Source of the DNA: Gigantopelta aegis
Taxonomy: Eukaryota; Mollusca; Gastropoda; Neomphalida; Peltospiridae
Assembly (NCBI RefSeq): GCF_016097555.1
Contig: NC_054713.1
Location: 1,222,195-1,286,194 of the forward strand
DNA length: 64,000 bases
Direction of reading: 5' to 3'
Part shown: positions 1 to 12,260 of the stretch, one piece after another
Layout of the letters: each line of letters starts with the position of its first letter
Numbering within the stretch: the first letter of the stretch is position 1
The notes under the pieces: generated by a model
Told to the model about the DNA's origin: nothing
The model's input: the letters and a program-made list of their open reading frames with translations, nothing else
Databases searched by the model: none
Program-made: the position numbers and the translations under genes

Positions 1-300
1 AGTAGTGGTGGTGGTGGTAGTAGTGGAGCAGTGGTTGTAGTATTTGTGGTAGTAGTAGTAGTAGTAGTGTTGGTAGCAGGTAGTAGTGGTAGTAGTAGTA
101 GTAGTAGTGTGATGGTGTGGTGTTAGTATTATTGGTGGTAGTAGTAGTAGTAGTAGTGGTGGTGGTGGTAGTAGTGGTGATAGTAGTAGTAGTGGTGGTG
201 GTAGTTGGTAGTGGTAGTGGTGATAGTAGTAGTAGTGGTGGTGGTGGTGGTAGTAGTGGTGTAGGTAGTTGTAGTGGTGTAGTAGTAGTAGTAGTGGTTT

Positions 301-335
<35 letters not shown>

Positions 336-1153
336 GACGGTAGTGGTAGTGGTGATAGTAGTGTAGTGGTAGTGGTAGTAGTAGTAGTAGTAGTAGAGTA
401 GTGGTAGTAGTAGTAGTGTGATAGTAGTAGTGTGGTGGTGGTAGTACTGGTGGTGAAGGTAGTGGTAGTGGTAGGTAGTAGTAGTAGTAGTGGTGGTGAA
501 GGTAGTGGTAGTGGTGATAGCAGTAGTAGTAGTAGTGGTGGTAGTGGTAGTGGTGGTAGTAGTAGTAGTGGTGGTGGGTAGTGGTAGTGGTGGTAGTAGT
601 AGTAGTAGTTGGTGGTGGTGTATGTGCGATAGTAGTAGTGGTAGTGGTGGTGGTGGTAGTAGTAGTAGTGGTAGTGGTGGTGGTGGTAGTGGTAGTGGTG
701 GTAGTAGTAGTAGTGATGTGGTGGTGGTAGTGGTAGTGGTGATAGTAGTAGTAGTGGTGGTGGTGGTAGTAGTGGTGTTGGTGGTGCTAGTAATTGTGAT
801 AGTGGTAGTAGTAGTTGGTGGTGATGATGGCGATAGTAGTAGTTAGTAGCGGTAGTAGTAGTGTAGTAGTGGTGGCGGGTGGTGAGTGGGTAGTAGTAGT
901 AGTGGTGGTGGTGGTAGTGGTAGTAGTAGGTGGTGGTGGTGGTGGTAGTGTAGTAGTGGTAGTGGTGGTAGTGGTGGTGGCGATAGTAGTATTAGTAGCG
1001 GTAGTGGTGGTGGTGGTGGTAGTGGTAGTGGTGGTAGTAGAAGTAGTGGTGGTGGTGGTAGTAGTATTGTTGGTGATGCTAGTAATAGTAATAGTGGTAG
1101 TAGTAGCAGCAGTAGAGGTGGTGGTGGTATTAGTAGTAATTGTAGTAGGGTTT
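1..1153. repeat. GTA/GTG-rich trinucleotide array in BTB paralogue intron
   Basis: Irregular run of GTA, GTG and GGT triplets. It lies just downstream, in minus-strand gene sense, of the exon at 1620-1900, inside the presumed intron of the left BTB paralogue. The right paralogue has the same kind of array at 33650-36395. Open frames across it encode poly-Val, poly-Ser or poly-Thr and are compositional artefacts. Confidence 0.9.
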
Positions 1154-1162
1154 TTTTGTGCA

Positions 1163-1235
1163 CACAAACACACACACACACACACACAGACAGACAGACA
1201 CATACACACACAAACACAGACAGACAGACAGACAG

Positions 1236-1267
<32 letters not shown>

Positions 1268-1371
1268 ACAGACATACACACAGACAGACACACACACACA
1301 CGCACACACACACACCGACACAGACACAGACACACCCACACACACACACAGAGACACACACACTCGCACAC
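1163..1371. repeat. CA / CAGA microsatellite
   Basis: Imperfect (CA)n interspersed with CAGACA blocks. It lies between the trinucleotide array and the conserved intron segment that starts near 1372. Confidence 0.9.
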
Positions 1372-1619
1372 ATTCCCACCTCGTCCATCCGATAATCTGT
1401 GGTTGACAGAGAAGTGACGTCATGCAGTTACACAACCAATCATTAATTTCTGAACAGTTAGAAAGATTTTCTGTCATGGACGGAAGAATTGCTTGCTCTG
1501 AACGTGCACGTACCACCCATAAGTCAAGACATGGATTTTGTATTACTATTTCTTCTACAATCAGTATAGTTGATGTTGATTGTAGTAGTTGATGTTATAT
1601 GAATCAACATTTTACTTAC

Positions 1620-1900
1620 TTTAGAAACTCTTCAAATATCTCAGCTTCCACATCCGGTATGGCGATGTTATCTTGGTTAGCCATTGGGCCTTTGAGCATT
1701 GCGTCAAACACGCAGCTGCGCAGACTCAGTATGAGTTTGTGCGCCTGCACGCTCTTTCGTGTCTGCCCCACGTTGAAAGTGACGTCAACGTGAACCTTTT
1801 GTTGAAGTGAATGTTTCAGGCATTCGATGACAGACTTCCCTCTCTGCCAGCTGTCTACGAAACCCGACTTAGTCTGGCGAGGTGATTTCTTTGTGGCCAT
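1620..1900 (-). CDS. BTB/POZ protein, first coding exon (partial gene, paralogue 2)
   Basis: This exon encodes the N-terminal 93 codons plus two bases of a BTB/POZ protein. It begins at the Met of MATKKSP and reads into the BTB core, with HVDVTFNV, a conserved [10 protein letters not shown] segment and CVFDAMLKG visible. The exon appears to begin at 1907: the minus strand has a TTTTCAG acceptor followed by AGACAAC and the ATG, so an upstream 5'UTR intron is likely. It ends in a canonical GTAAGT donor (1614-1619). The next exon, carrying the rest of BTB plus BACK and PHR, must lie left of the window. It is almost identical to the exon at 36680-36960, with EEFL in place of EVFL and FDAM in place of FDSM. 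BTB-BACK-PHR proteins are known Cullin-3 adaptors, and that role is inferred here. Expression cannot be judged. Confidence 0.8.
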
Positions 1901-1947
1901 GTTGTCTCTGAAAATATACATTATATTTGTTTAGAATCTTCCAAATA

Positions 1948-2121
1948 TGTCGAGTGTCTGTGTGTCTATCTCTCTCTCTGTCTCTCTCTGTCTCTCTCTC
2001 TGTGTCTATGAGTGTATGTGTGTGTGTCTGTGTGTGAGTGTTTGTATATGTGTATGCCTGTGCTTGTGTGTGTGTGTGTGTGTGTGTTTGTGTGTGTGTT
2101 TATGTTTGTGTGTGTGTGTGT

Positions 2122-2159
<38 letters not shown>

Positions 2160-2187
2160 CGTGTGTGTATGTGTGTTTGTGTGTGCA
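1948..2187. repeat. TCTC then TG microsatellite
   Basis: TCTCTG repeats pass into a long impure (TG)n tract. It lies upstream of the left BTB exon, at the same position as the TG tract at 37018-37195 in the other copy. Confidence 0.9.
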
Positions 2188-2355
2188 ATAATACATTATC
2201 TCCTCGTATAAATAAATCCTGGAAGTAAATAGTCTTCATAACAGATAATAAAATGTGTACTTTTGGAAAACATCTCTATTTTATTTCTCACGTGTTTTAA
2301 TTTTAATTGTTTGTGGTTGTTGTTGTCAGGACGTTGAATGTGGATCTTATATATA

Positions 2356-2687
2356 CAAATTAAATCATTATTTAAATCACAGTTGTTTCATTTTGGTTTT
2401 GAGATCTCCAATCTAACGGACAATATACTAAACTGCCTGAATAAATTTCTCCATCATATGATATCTACATGTATATAGGAAATATTCCACATAGTTCATT
2501 TCCTTCCCGCAAGCTAGATTTAAAATTGAAATACTGAAAACCATTTAAAATTAATCTTTGAAAATTTGCTAAACAAAAAAATCAGTTTACGGACTCGTTG
2601 AGTGGTTTACATTTCGCCTGTGCTGGACAAAATTAGCGTCCACGACAAATATTTTATATATGCCAGCTTGTACACAGTAAAATACGG
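2356..2687. other. Unassigned AT-rich spacer
   Basis: No open frame, RNA gene or repeat is recognised. Confidence 0.5.
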
Positions 2688-3176
2688 TAAATTCGGCCCC
2701 AACTGTTTACCTAGGATTACCGCCCTCATCACAAGTGCCCCCCCCCCCCCCCCCGTTATTCCGTCCTAGAAGTATAGCTCCACGAATAAACAAGCATTTT
2801 GAGAGTACTGCTAAAGCTATACTTGTCCCCAACAATGTTTTGTATCTTCTAAATTCAAGTGCCATAACTCTGCAAAGTGGGTAAATCACCATGTAAGTCA
2901 AACTTGATATGTAAAGCTCTATACAAATGATAATAGCTATATACAAAATTTCATCTCCAGGAATTGCAAAAGATTGGAAAAAAGTTCAAGGGCCAAGTCA
3001 AACTTGATTTGTAACACTACATGATGAAGCTATACACACAAAAAGGCTTCCGAGAAAAAAAAAAAAAAAAAAAAAAAAATCCTAAAAATATATCTCAGAC
3101 AGACGGACAGACGGACAGGTGGACGGAGATGAAACCTATAATCCCCTCCGATTGGAACGGTAGGGGACTAATAAAT
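2688..3176. repeat. Dispersed repeat with GGACAGACGGACAG tail
   Basis: The left part (2688-2790) resembles 42751-42858, sharing CACAAGTG, GTTATTCCG and GAAGTATAG blocks. The right part holds an A-run, CAGACGGACAGACGG repeats and a small hairpin (CCCCTCCG ... CGGTAGGGG) before ACTAATAAATA. I recall similar tails in mollusc repeats, but the family is not named here. Confidence 0.5.
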
Positions 3177-3194
3177 ACACAAACTCACATCGTG

Positions 3195-4285
3195 ACCAAC
3201 AATGCAGTGGTTAAGCCATCGGACTACAGGCTGGAACGTACAGGGTTCGCAGCCCGGTACCGGCTCCAACCCAGAGCAAATTCTTAAGGGCTCAATGTGT
3301 AGGTGTAAGGCCACTACAGCCTCTTCTCTCTCACTAACCACTAACAACTAACCCACTCGTGACTGTCCTGGACAGACAGCCCAGATAGCTCTTCTCTCTC
3401 ACTAACCACTAACAACTAACCCACTCGTGACTGTCCTGGACAGACAGCCCAGATAGCTCTTCTCTCTCACTAACCACTAACAACTAACCCACTCGTGACT
3501 GTCCTGGACAGACAGCCCAGATAGCTCTTCTCTCTCACTAACCACTAACAACTAACCCACTCGTGACTGTCCTGGACAGACAGCCCAGATAGCTCTTCTC
3601 TCTCACTAACCACTAACCAACTAACCCACTCGTGACTGTCCTGGACAGACAGCCCAGATAGCTCTTCTCTCTCACTAAACACTAACAACTAACCCACTCG
3701 TGACTGTCCTGGACAGACAGCCCAGATAGCTCTTCTCTCTCACTAACCACTAACAACTAACCCACTCGTGACTGTCCTGGACAGACAGCCCAGATAGCTC
3801 TTCTCTCTCACTAACAACTAACAACTAACCCACTCGTGACTGTCCTGGACAGACAGCCCAGATAGCTCTTCTCTCTCACTAACCACTAACAACTAACCCA
3901 CTCGTGACTGTCCTGGACAGACAGCCCAGATAGCTGTTCTCTCTCACTAACAACTAACAACTAACCCACTCGTGACTGTCCTGAACAGACAGCCCAGATA
4001 GCTGTTCTCTCTCACTAACAACTAACAACTAACCCACTCGTGACTGTCCTGGACAGACAGCCCAGATAGCTCTTCTCTCTCACTAACCACTAACAACTAA
4101 CCCACTCGTGACTGTCCTGGACAAACAGCCCAGATATCTCTTATCTCTCACTAACAACTAACAACTAACCCACTCGTGACTGTCCTGGACAGACAGCCCA
4201 AATAGCTGATGTGTGCCCAGGACTGCGTGCTTGAACCTTAATTGGATATAAGCACGAGAATAAGTTGAAATGAATGAACATGTCC
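3195..4285 (+). mobile_element. SINE type C with internally expanded tandem array
   Basis: The tRNA-like head has GTGGTTAAGCCATCGGAC and a B-box-like GGGTTCGCAGCCC. The body has GGGCTCAATGTGTAGGTGTAAGG. The 3' end (4205-4283) runs GTGTGCCCAGGACTG to GATATAAGCACGAGAATAAG. It matches the uninterrupted copy at 17064-17295 plus 17511-17570. Between body and tail, one internal segment is tandemly multiplied (see 3320-4203). Confidence 0.8.
3320..4203 (+). repeat. 68-bp tandem array derived from SINE C body
   Basis: About 13 copies of a 68-bp unit containing CTCTTCTCTCTCACTAACC, AACTAACCCACTCGTGACTG and CTGGACAGACAGCCCAGATA. Ordinary type C SINEs at 13722-13850 and 17064-17295 carry this segment once, so the array is an internal expansion. 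A few monomers have CTGTT for CTCTT or AACAACT for AACCACT. Confidence 0.9.
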
Positions 4286-4289
4286 CACA

Positions 4290-4640
4290 CACCCGCGCTA
4301 ACAACCGTGCTAAAAAGTCCACTGCTAATAAGCGTGTCATACAACGTCATAGGATTACGTAATAAAACAATTATTGACCGCATTTTGGGCAATATCATGT
4401 TTTATGGACCGAAGAAATTGATATTGCCCTCAATGACGGTCAATAATTGATAAGAATTGATTGGTTTAGTTTTCCTTTAATTTTTGACAGTCGGAATTAC
4501 TAGTATATCCACTGCATGTTTTATTTTACAGATACACTATAGTGAAAATCGTGGACCAAAACTGTATTCAAGGTTTGACAAACACGAACAAAATAGCATT
4601 GGATACCTCTCACATTTTAATCTCTATCGACGTTGAACTG
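4290..4640. other. Unassigned spacer
   Basis: It contains ATTATTGACCGCATTTTGGGCAAT and, inverted about 50 bp later, ATTGCCCTCAATGACGGTCAATAAT, so a small hairpin is possible at 4371-4448. No coding signal is seen. Confidence 0.45.
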
Positions 4641-5962
4641 GACTAAACTACGATATCGAGGTTTCTGTGTGAGGTTCGGATTAACCTCCTCACAGCTTGT
4701 ACGGATATTGTTGGAGTAAACTACGATATCGAGGTTTCTGTGTGAGGTTCGGACTAACCTCCTCACAGCTTGTACGGATATTGTTGGAGTAAACTACGAT
4801 ATCGAGGTTTCTGTGTGAGGGTTCGGACTAACCTCCTCACAGCTTGTACGGATATTGTTGGAGTAAACTACGATATCGAGGTTTCTGTGTGAGGTTCGGA
4901 CTAACCTCCTCACAGCTTGTACGGATATTGTTGGAGTAAACTACGATATCGAGGTTTCTGTGTGAGGTTCGGACTAACCTCCTCACAGCTTGTACGGATA
5001 TTGTTAGACTCAACTACGATATCGAGGTTTCTGTGTGAGGTTCGGACTAACCTCCTCACAGCTTGTACGGATATTGTTAGACTCAACTACGATATCGAGG
5101 TTTCTGTGTGAGGTTCGGACTAACCTCCTCACAGCTTGTACGGATATTGTTGGACTAAACTACGATATCGAGGTTTCTGTGTGAGGTTCGGACTGACCTC
5201 CTCACAGCTTGTACGGATATTGTTGGACTAAACTACGATATCGAGGTTTCTGTGTGAGGTTCGGACTAACCTCTTCACAGCTTGTACGGATATTGTTAGA
5301 CTCAACTACGATATCGAGGTTTCTGTGTGAGGTTCGGACTAACCTCCTCACAGCTTGTACGGATATTGTTGGACTAAACTACGATATCGATGTTTCTGTG
5401 TGAGGTTCGGACTAACCTCCTCACAGCTTGTACGGATATTGTTGGACTAAACTACGATATCGAGGTTTCTGTGTGAGGTTCGGACTAACCTCCTCACAGC
5501 TTGTACGGATATTGTTGGAGTAAACTACGATATCGAGGTTTCTGTGTGAGGTTCGGACTAACCTCCTCACAGCTTGTACGGATATTGTTGGAGTAAACTA
5601 CGATATCGAGGTTTCTGTGTGAGGTTCGGACTAACCTCCTCACAGCTTGTACGGATATTGATGGAGTAAACTACGATATCGAGGTTTCTGTGTGAGGTTC
5701 GGACTAACCTCCTCACAGCTTGTACGGATATTGATGGAGTAAACTACGATATCGAGGTTTCTGTGTGAGGTTCGGACTGACCTCCTCACAGCTTGTACGG
5801 ATATTGTTGGAGTAAACTACGATATCGAGGTTTCTGTGTGAGGTTCGGACTGACCTCCTCACAGCTTGTACGGATATTGTTGGACTAAACTACGATATCG
5901 AGGTTTCTGTGTGAGGTTCGGACTAACCTCCTCACAGCTTGTACGGATATTGTTGGAGTAAA
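4640..5962. repeat. 73-bp satellite, about 18 copies
   Basis: The monomer contains CTACGATATCGAGGTTTCTG, TGTGAGGTTCGGACTAACC and CTCCTCACAGCTTGTACGG. TGTGAGG pairs with CCTCACA, so each unit can form a short hairpin. Variants (GGAGTAAA, GGACTAAA, AGACTCAA) occur in runs. Copies are otherwise highly uniform. Confidence 0.95.
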
Positions 5963-6159
5963 CCTTTCTTTGGTTATGGTTTCGTGTTGTTGGTTCACTT
6001 ATTTAACCATTTTAAATATCGATTACTTAAGTAAAACCTGCCCATTCCTATATTTGAGTGACCTGTAATAACTTAGTAATGGAGAGTTATGGAATCATCG
6101 CCCCATTACATTGAGACAATACTGTGACGTCACAGGTGTATTTTAAATAACAATGAGTA

Positions 6160-6405
6160 GGGACACACATAAACACTGTATCACCCGCCACACAAACTCA
6201 CAAACACGCACGCACACACTGTACCACCCACCCACACACACATAAACACTGTGTCCACCCACACACACATACACCAGACACACACACAGACTGAGTACAT
6301 TGCATAACTGTACATTAAATAACACTCATAAATACAGACTCACGTAAACACTGACCCTCCCCCCCCCACATACACACATACACACACACACACGCACACC
6401 ACTAG
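6160..6405. repeat. CA-rich simple repeat
   Basis: Cryptic (CA)n with CACCCAC blocks and a short C-run at 6359-6367. The frame of 60 residues across it is compositional. Confidence 0.8.
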
Positions 6406-6770
6406 AGCACATTGATTTATTAGTCATCGGCTATTGGATATCAAACATTTGGTGATTTTGACATATAGTCTTAGGAAACCCGCTACATGTTTCCATTAGT
6501 AGCAAGGGATCTTTAATATGCGCCGCCGACGCCATATAACCGTAAATAAAATGTGTTGATTGCGTCGTTAAATAAAACATTTCCTTCCTTCCTTCTTTTA
6601 TTTGCGCCATCCCATGGACAGGATAGCACATGCCACGGCCTTTGATATACCAGTCGTGGAGCACTGGCTGGAACGAGAAATAACCATACGCCCACCGACG
6701 GGGATGAATCCCAAACCGACCGCGCATCAAGCGAGCGCTTTACCACTGGGCTACGTCTCGCCCCTGCCTT
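6405..6770 (-). mobile_element. SINE type A, minus strand, containing a nested SINE tail
   Basis: The head is at 6596-6770 (minus: GTAGCCCAGTGGTAAAGCGC, then a degraded B box) and the 3' tail is at 6405-6524. A plus-oriented 5'-truncated SINE tail (6525-6600, ending CGTTAAATAAAACATTTCC) interrupts it. It is flanked by similar copies of TCTTTAATATGCGCC and TCTTTTATTTGCGCC, a diverged target duplication. The head directly abuts the 76-bp satellite. Confidence 0.75.
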
Positions 6771-9700
6771 GTATAATAATACACAATAAAACATACGTCT
6801 TTATTGTGTAGATATGCAGCATGTTTTGTCCAGACCCCTGCCTTGTATAATAATACACAGAATGAAACATACGTCTTTATTGTGTAGATATGCAGCATGT
6901 TTTGTCCAGACCCCTGCCTTGTATAATAATACACAGAATGAAACATACGTCTTTATTGTGTAGATATGCAGCATGTTTTGTCCAGACCCCTGCCTTGTAT
7001 AATAATACACAGAATGAAACATACGTCTTTACTGTGTAGATATGCAGCATGTTTTGTCCAGAACCCTGCCTTGTATAATAATACACAGAATGAAACATAC
7101 GTCTTTATTGTGTAGATATACAGCATGTTTTGTCCAGACCCCTGCCTTGTATAATAATACACAGAATGAAACATACGTCTTTACTGTGTAGATATGCAGC
7201 ATGTTTTGTCCAGAACCCTGCCTTGTATAATAATAATACACAGAATGAAACATACGTCTTTACTGTGTAGATATGCAGCATGTTTTGTCCAGACCCCTGC
7301 CTTGTATAATAATACACAGAATGAAACATACGTCTTTACTGTGTAGATATGCAGCATGTTTTGTCCAGACCCCTTCCTTGTATAATAATACACAGAATGA
7401 AACATACGTCTTTACTGTGTAGATATGCAGCATGTTTTGTCCAGACCCCTTCCTTGTATAATAATACACAGAATGAAACATACGTCTTTATTGTGTAGAT
7501 ATGCAGCATGTTTTGTCCAGACCCCTGCCTTGTATAATAATACACAGAATGAAACATACGTCTTTATTGTGTAGATATACAGCATGTTTTGTCCAGACCC
7601 CTGCCTTGTATAATAATACACAGAATGAAACATACGTCTTTATTGTGTAGATATACAGCATGTTTTGTCCAGACCCCTGCCTTGTATAATAATACACAGA
7701 ATGAAACATACGTCTTTATTGTGTAGATATACAGCATGTTTTGTCCAGACCCCTGCCTTGTATAATAATACACAGAATGAAACATACGTCTTTACTGTGT
7801 AGATATACAGCATGTTTTGTCCAGACCCCTGCCTTGTATAATAATACACAGAATGAAACATACGTCTTTACTGTGTAGATATACAGCATGTTTTGTCCAC
7901 ATCCCTGCCTTGTATAATAATACACAGAATGAAACATACGTCTTTATTGTGTAGATATACAGCATGTTTTGTCCAGAACCCTGCCTTGTATAATAATACA
8001 CAGAATGAAACATACGTCTTTACTGTGTAGATATGCAGCATGTTTTGTCCAGAACCCTGCCTTGTATAATAATACACAGAATGAAACATACGTCTTTACT
8101 GTGTAGATATGCAGCATGTTTTGTCCAGAACCCTGCCTTGTATAATAATAATACACAGAATGAAACATACGTCTTTACTGTGTAGATATGCAGCATGTTT
8201 TGTCCAGACCCCTGCCTTGTATAATAATAATACACAGAATGAAACATACGTCTTTATTGTGTAGATATGCAGCATGTTTTGTCCAGACCCCTGCCTTGTA
8301 TAATAATACACAGAATGAAACATACGTCTTTATTGTGTAGATATGCAGCATGTTTTGTCCAGACCCCTTCCTTGTATAATAATACACAGAATGAAACATA
8401 CGTCTTTATTGTGTAGATATGCAGCATGTTTTGTCCAGACCCCTGCCTTGTATAATAATACACAGAATGAAACATACGTCTTTACTGTGTAGATATACAG
8501 CATGTTTTGTCCAGACCCCTGCCTTGTATAATAATACACAGAATGAAACATACGTCTTTACTGTGTAGATATACAGCATGTTTTGTCCAGACCCCTGCCT
8601 TGTATAATAATACACAGAATGAAACATACGTCTTTACTGTGTAGATATACAGCATGTTTTGTCCAGATCCCTGCCTTGTATAATAATACACAGAATGAAA
8701 CATACGTCTTTACTGTGTAGATATACAGCATGTTTTGTCCAGATCCCTGCCTTGTATAATAATACACAGAATGAAACATACGTCTTTATTGTGTAGATAT
8801 ACAGCATGTTTTGTCCAGATCCCTGCCTTGTATAATAATACACAGAATGAAACATACGTCTTTATTGTGTAGATATACAGCATGTTTTGTCCAGACCCCT
8901 GCCTTGTATAATAATACACAGAATGAAACATACGTCTTTATTGTGTAGATATGCAGCATGTTTTGTCCAGACCCCTGCCTTGTATAATAATACACAGAAT
9001 GAAACATACGTCTTTACTGTGTAGATATGCAGCATGTTTTGTCCAGACCCCTGCCTTGTATAATAATACACAGAATGAAACATACGTCTTTATTGTGTAG
9101 ATATGCAGCATGTTTTGTCCAGACCCCTGCCTTGTATAATAATACACAGAATGAAACATACGTCTTTACTGTGTAGATATGCAGCATGTTTTGTCCAGAC
9201 CCCTGCCTTGCATAATAATACACAGAATGAAACATACGTCTTTATTGTGTAGATATGCAGCATGTTTTGTCCAGATCCCTTCCTTGTATAATAATACACA
9301 GAATGAAACATACGTCTTTATTGTGTAGATATGCAGCATGTTTTGTCCAGACCCCTTCCTTGTATAATAATACACAGAATGAAACATACGTCTTTATTGT
9401 GTAGATATGCAGCATGTTTTGTCCAGACCCCAGCCTTGTATAATAATACACAGAATGAAACATACGTCTTTATTGTGTAGATATGCAGCATGTTTTGTCC
9501 AGACCCCTGCCTTGTATAATAATACACAGAATGAAACATACGTCTTTATTGTGTAGATATACAGCATGTTTTGTCCAGACCCCTGCCTTGTATAATAATA
9601 CACAGAATGAAACATACGTCTTTACTGTGTAGATATGCAGCATGTTTTGTCCAGATCCCTGCCTTGTATAATAATACACAGAATGAAACATACGTCTTTA

Positions 9701-11815
9701 TTGTGTAGATATGCAGCATGTTTTGTCCAGGACCCCTGCCTTGTATAATAATACACAGAATAGATATGCAGCATGTTTTGTCCAGAACCCTGCCTTGTAT
9801 AATAATACACAGAATGAAACATACGTCTTTACTGTGTAGATATGCAGCATGTTTTGTCCAGAACCCTGCCTTGTATAATAATACACAGAATGAAACATAC
9901 GTCTTTATTGTGTAGATATGCAGCATGTTTTGTCCAGAACCCTGCCTTGTATAATAATAATACACAGAATGAAACATACGTCTTTACTGTGTAGATATGC
10001 AGCATGTTTTGTCCAGACCCCTGCCTTGTATAATAATAATACACAGAATGAAACATACGTCAGCATGTTTTGTCCAGATCCCTGCCTTGTATAATAATAC
10101 ACAGAATGAAACATACGTCTTTATTGTGTAGATATACAGCATGTTTTGTCCAGACCCCTTACTCTTTATTGTGTAGATATGCAGCATGTTTTGTCCAGAC
10201 CCCTGCCTTGTATAATAATACACAGAATGAAACATACGTCTTTACTGTGTAGATATACAGCATGTTTTGTCCAGACCCCTGCCTTGTATAATAATACACA
10301 GAATGAAACATACGTCTTTACTGTGTAGATATACAGCATGTTTTGTCCAGATCCCTGCCTTGTATAATAATACACAGAATGAAACATACGTCTTTATTGT
10401 GTAGATATACAGCATGTTTTGTCCAGAACCCTGCCTTGTATAATAATACACATAATGAAACATACGTCTTTATTGTGTAGATATACAGCATGTTTTGTCC
10501 AGAACCCTGCCTTGTATAATAATACACAGAATGAAACATACGTCTTTACTGTGTAGATATACAGCATGTTTTGTCCAGAACCCTGCCTTGTATAATAATA
10601 CACAGAATGAAACATACGTCTTTACTGTGTAGATATGCAGCATGTTTTGTCCAGACCCCTGCCTTGTATAATAATACACAGAATGAAACATACGTCTTTA
10701 TTGTGTAGATATACAGAAACATACGTCTTTGTGTAGATATACAGCAGAGATCCCTGCCTTGTATAATAATACACAGAATGAAACATACGTCTTTATTGTG
10801 TAGATATACAGCATGTTTTGTCCAGAACCCTGCCTTGTATAATAATACACATAATGAAACATACGTCTTTATTGTGTAGATATACAGCATGTTTTGTCCA
10901 GAACCCTGCCTTGTATAATAATACACAGAATGAAACATACGTCTTTACTGTGTAGATATACAGCATGTTTTGTCCAGAACCCTGCCTTGTATAATAATAC
11001 ACAGAATGAAACATACGTCTTTATTGTGTAGATATACAGCATGTTTTGTCCAGACCCCTGCCTTGTATAATAATACACAGAATGAAACATACGTCTTTAT
11101 TGTGTAGATATACAGCATGTTTTGTCCAGAACCCTGCCTTGTATAATAATACACAGAATGAAACATACGTCTTTATTGTGTAGATATACAGCATGTTTTG
11201 TCCAGATCCCTGCCTTGTATAATAATACACAGAATGAAACATACGTCTTTATTGTGTAGATATACAGCATGTTTTGTCTAGAACCCTGCCTTGTATAATA
11301 ATACACAGAATGAAACATACGTCTTTATTGTGTAGATATACAGCATGTTTTGTCCAGAACCCTGCCTTGTATAATAATACACAGAATGAAACATACGTCT
11401 TTATTGTGTAGATATACAGCATGTTTTGTCCAGAACCCTGCCTTGTATAATAATACACAGAATGAAACATACGTCTTTATTGTGTAGATATGCAGCATGT
11501 TTTGTCCAGATCCCTGCCTTGTATAATAATACACAGAATGAAACATACGTGTTTATTGTGTAGATATACAGCATGTTTTGTCCAGAACCCTGCCTTGTAT
11601 AATAATACACAGAATGAAACATACGTCTTTATTGTGTAGATATACAGCATGTTTTGTCCAGAACCCTGCCTTGTATAATAATACACAGAATGAAACATAC
11701 GTGTTTATTGTGTAGATATACAGCATGTTTTGTCCAGACCCCTGCCTTGTATAATAATACACAGAATAAAACATACGTGTTTATTGTGTAGATATACAGC
11801 ATGTTTTGTCCAGAA
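6771..11815. repeat. 76-bp satellite, about 66 copies
   Basis: The monomer holds GAATGAAACATACGTCTTTA, TGTGTAGATATGCAGCATG, TTTTGTCCAGACCCCTGCC and TTGTATAATAATACACA. Because 76 is not a multiple of three, overlapping 73-residue open frames recur every monomer on the minus strand, and these are not genes. Irregular or deleted units occur near 9745-9770, 10055-10075, 10155-10175 and 10710-10755. Some units have an extra AAT. Confidence 0.97.
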
Positions 11816-11929
11816 TCGCTCCAACGTTTCATAAAACACCTGTTAGTACGTCTTCATTTTTGGGGTTCCCACTAGAGTACACAATTTTCGCCGCCCCCCC
11901 CCCCCCCCCCCCCCACCACAACACATTTA

Positions 11930-12260
11930 TCTTCACATCCTGCCACCTCTGCAATTTGTGAATTCTCACTAAATAAATTTAATATCTTTATGAACCACCA
12001 CCACCCCCCACCCCCCTCCAATTCTTTTCACGTTCTGCCATATGTAATTTATGAATTCTCACTAAATTATTGAAAATTCGCCATGACCTCCTGCCCCATT
12101 TTTTTTCACTTGCTTCCATTTGTAATTTATGGACTCACTAAATTAATGAAACATCTCCACGACGCCACCCCACCCCCAATTTCTTTTCATGTCCTGCCCT
12201 CTGTAATTTATGAATTCTTACTAAAGGAATGAAAAGTCTCCGCGACGCGACCTTTTATTG
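11930..12260. repeat. Diverged 80-90 bp tandem repeat, about 4 copies
   Basis: The block TGTAATTTATGAATTCTCAC followed by TAAAT and a C-rich segment recurs four times with substantial divergence. It is preceded by a C-run at 11885-11914. Confidence 0.7.

Larger units (their letters stand above)
1372..2355 (-). other. Duplicated BTB locus segment, left copy
   Basis: About 1 kb of sequence closely matching 36448-37343. It includes an intron stretch of about 150 bp, the first coding exon, the splice sites and a TG microsatellite. Similarity stops near the TATATA at about 2350. In the right copy a Tc1-like relic begins at the corresponding place. This is a segmental duplication and not a processed copy, because intron sequence is shared. 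Confidence 0.85.

Noticed and set aside
117..1388. Several open frames of 90-200 residues rich in Val, Ser, Thr, Cys or His
   Set aside because: They are translations of GTA/GTG and CA simple repeats, occur in multiple frames at once and contain no domain.
6740..11832. Dozens of overlapping 73-75 residue minus-strand frames beginning MFHSVYYYTR
   Set aside because: They are the 76-bp satellite read through its three phases, each frame ending at the same monomer stop. No gene structure.
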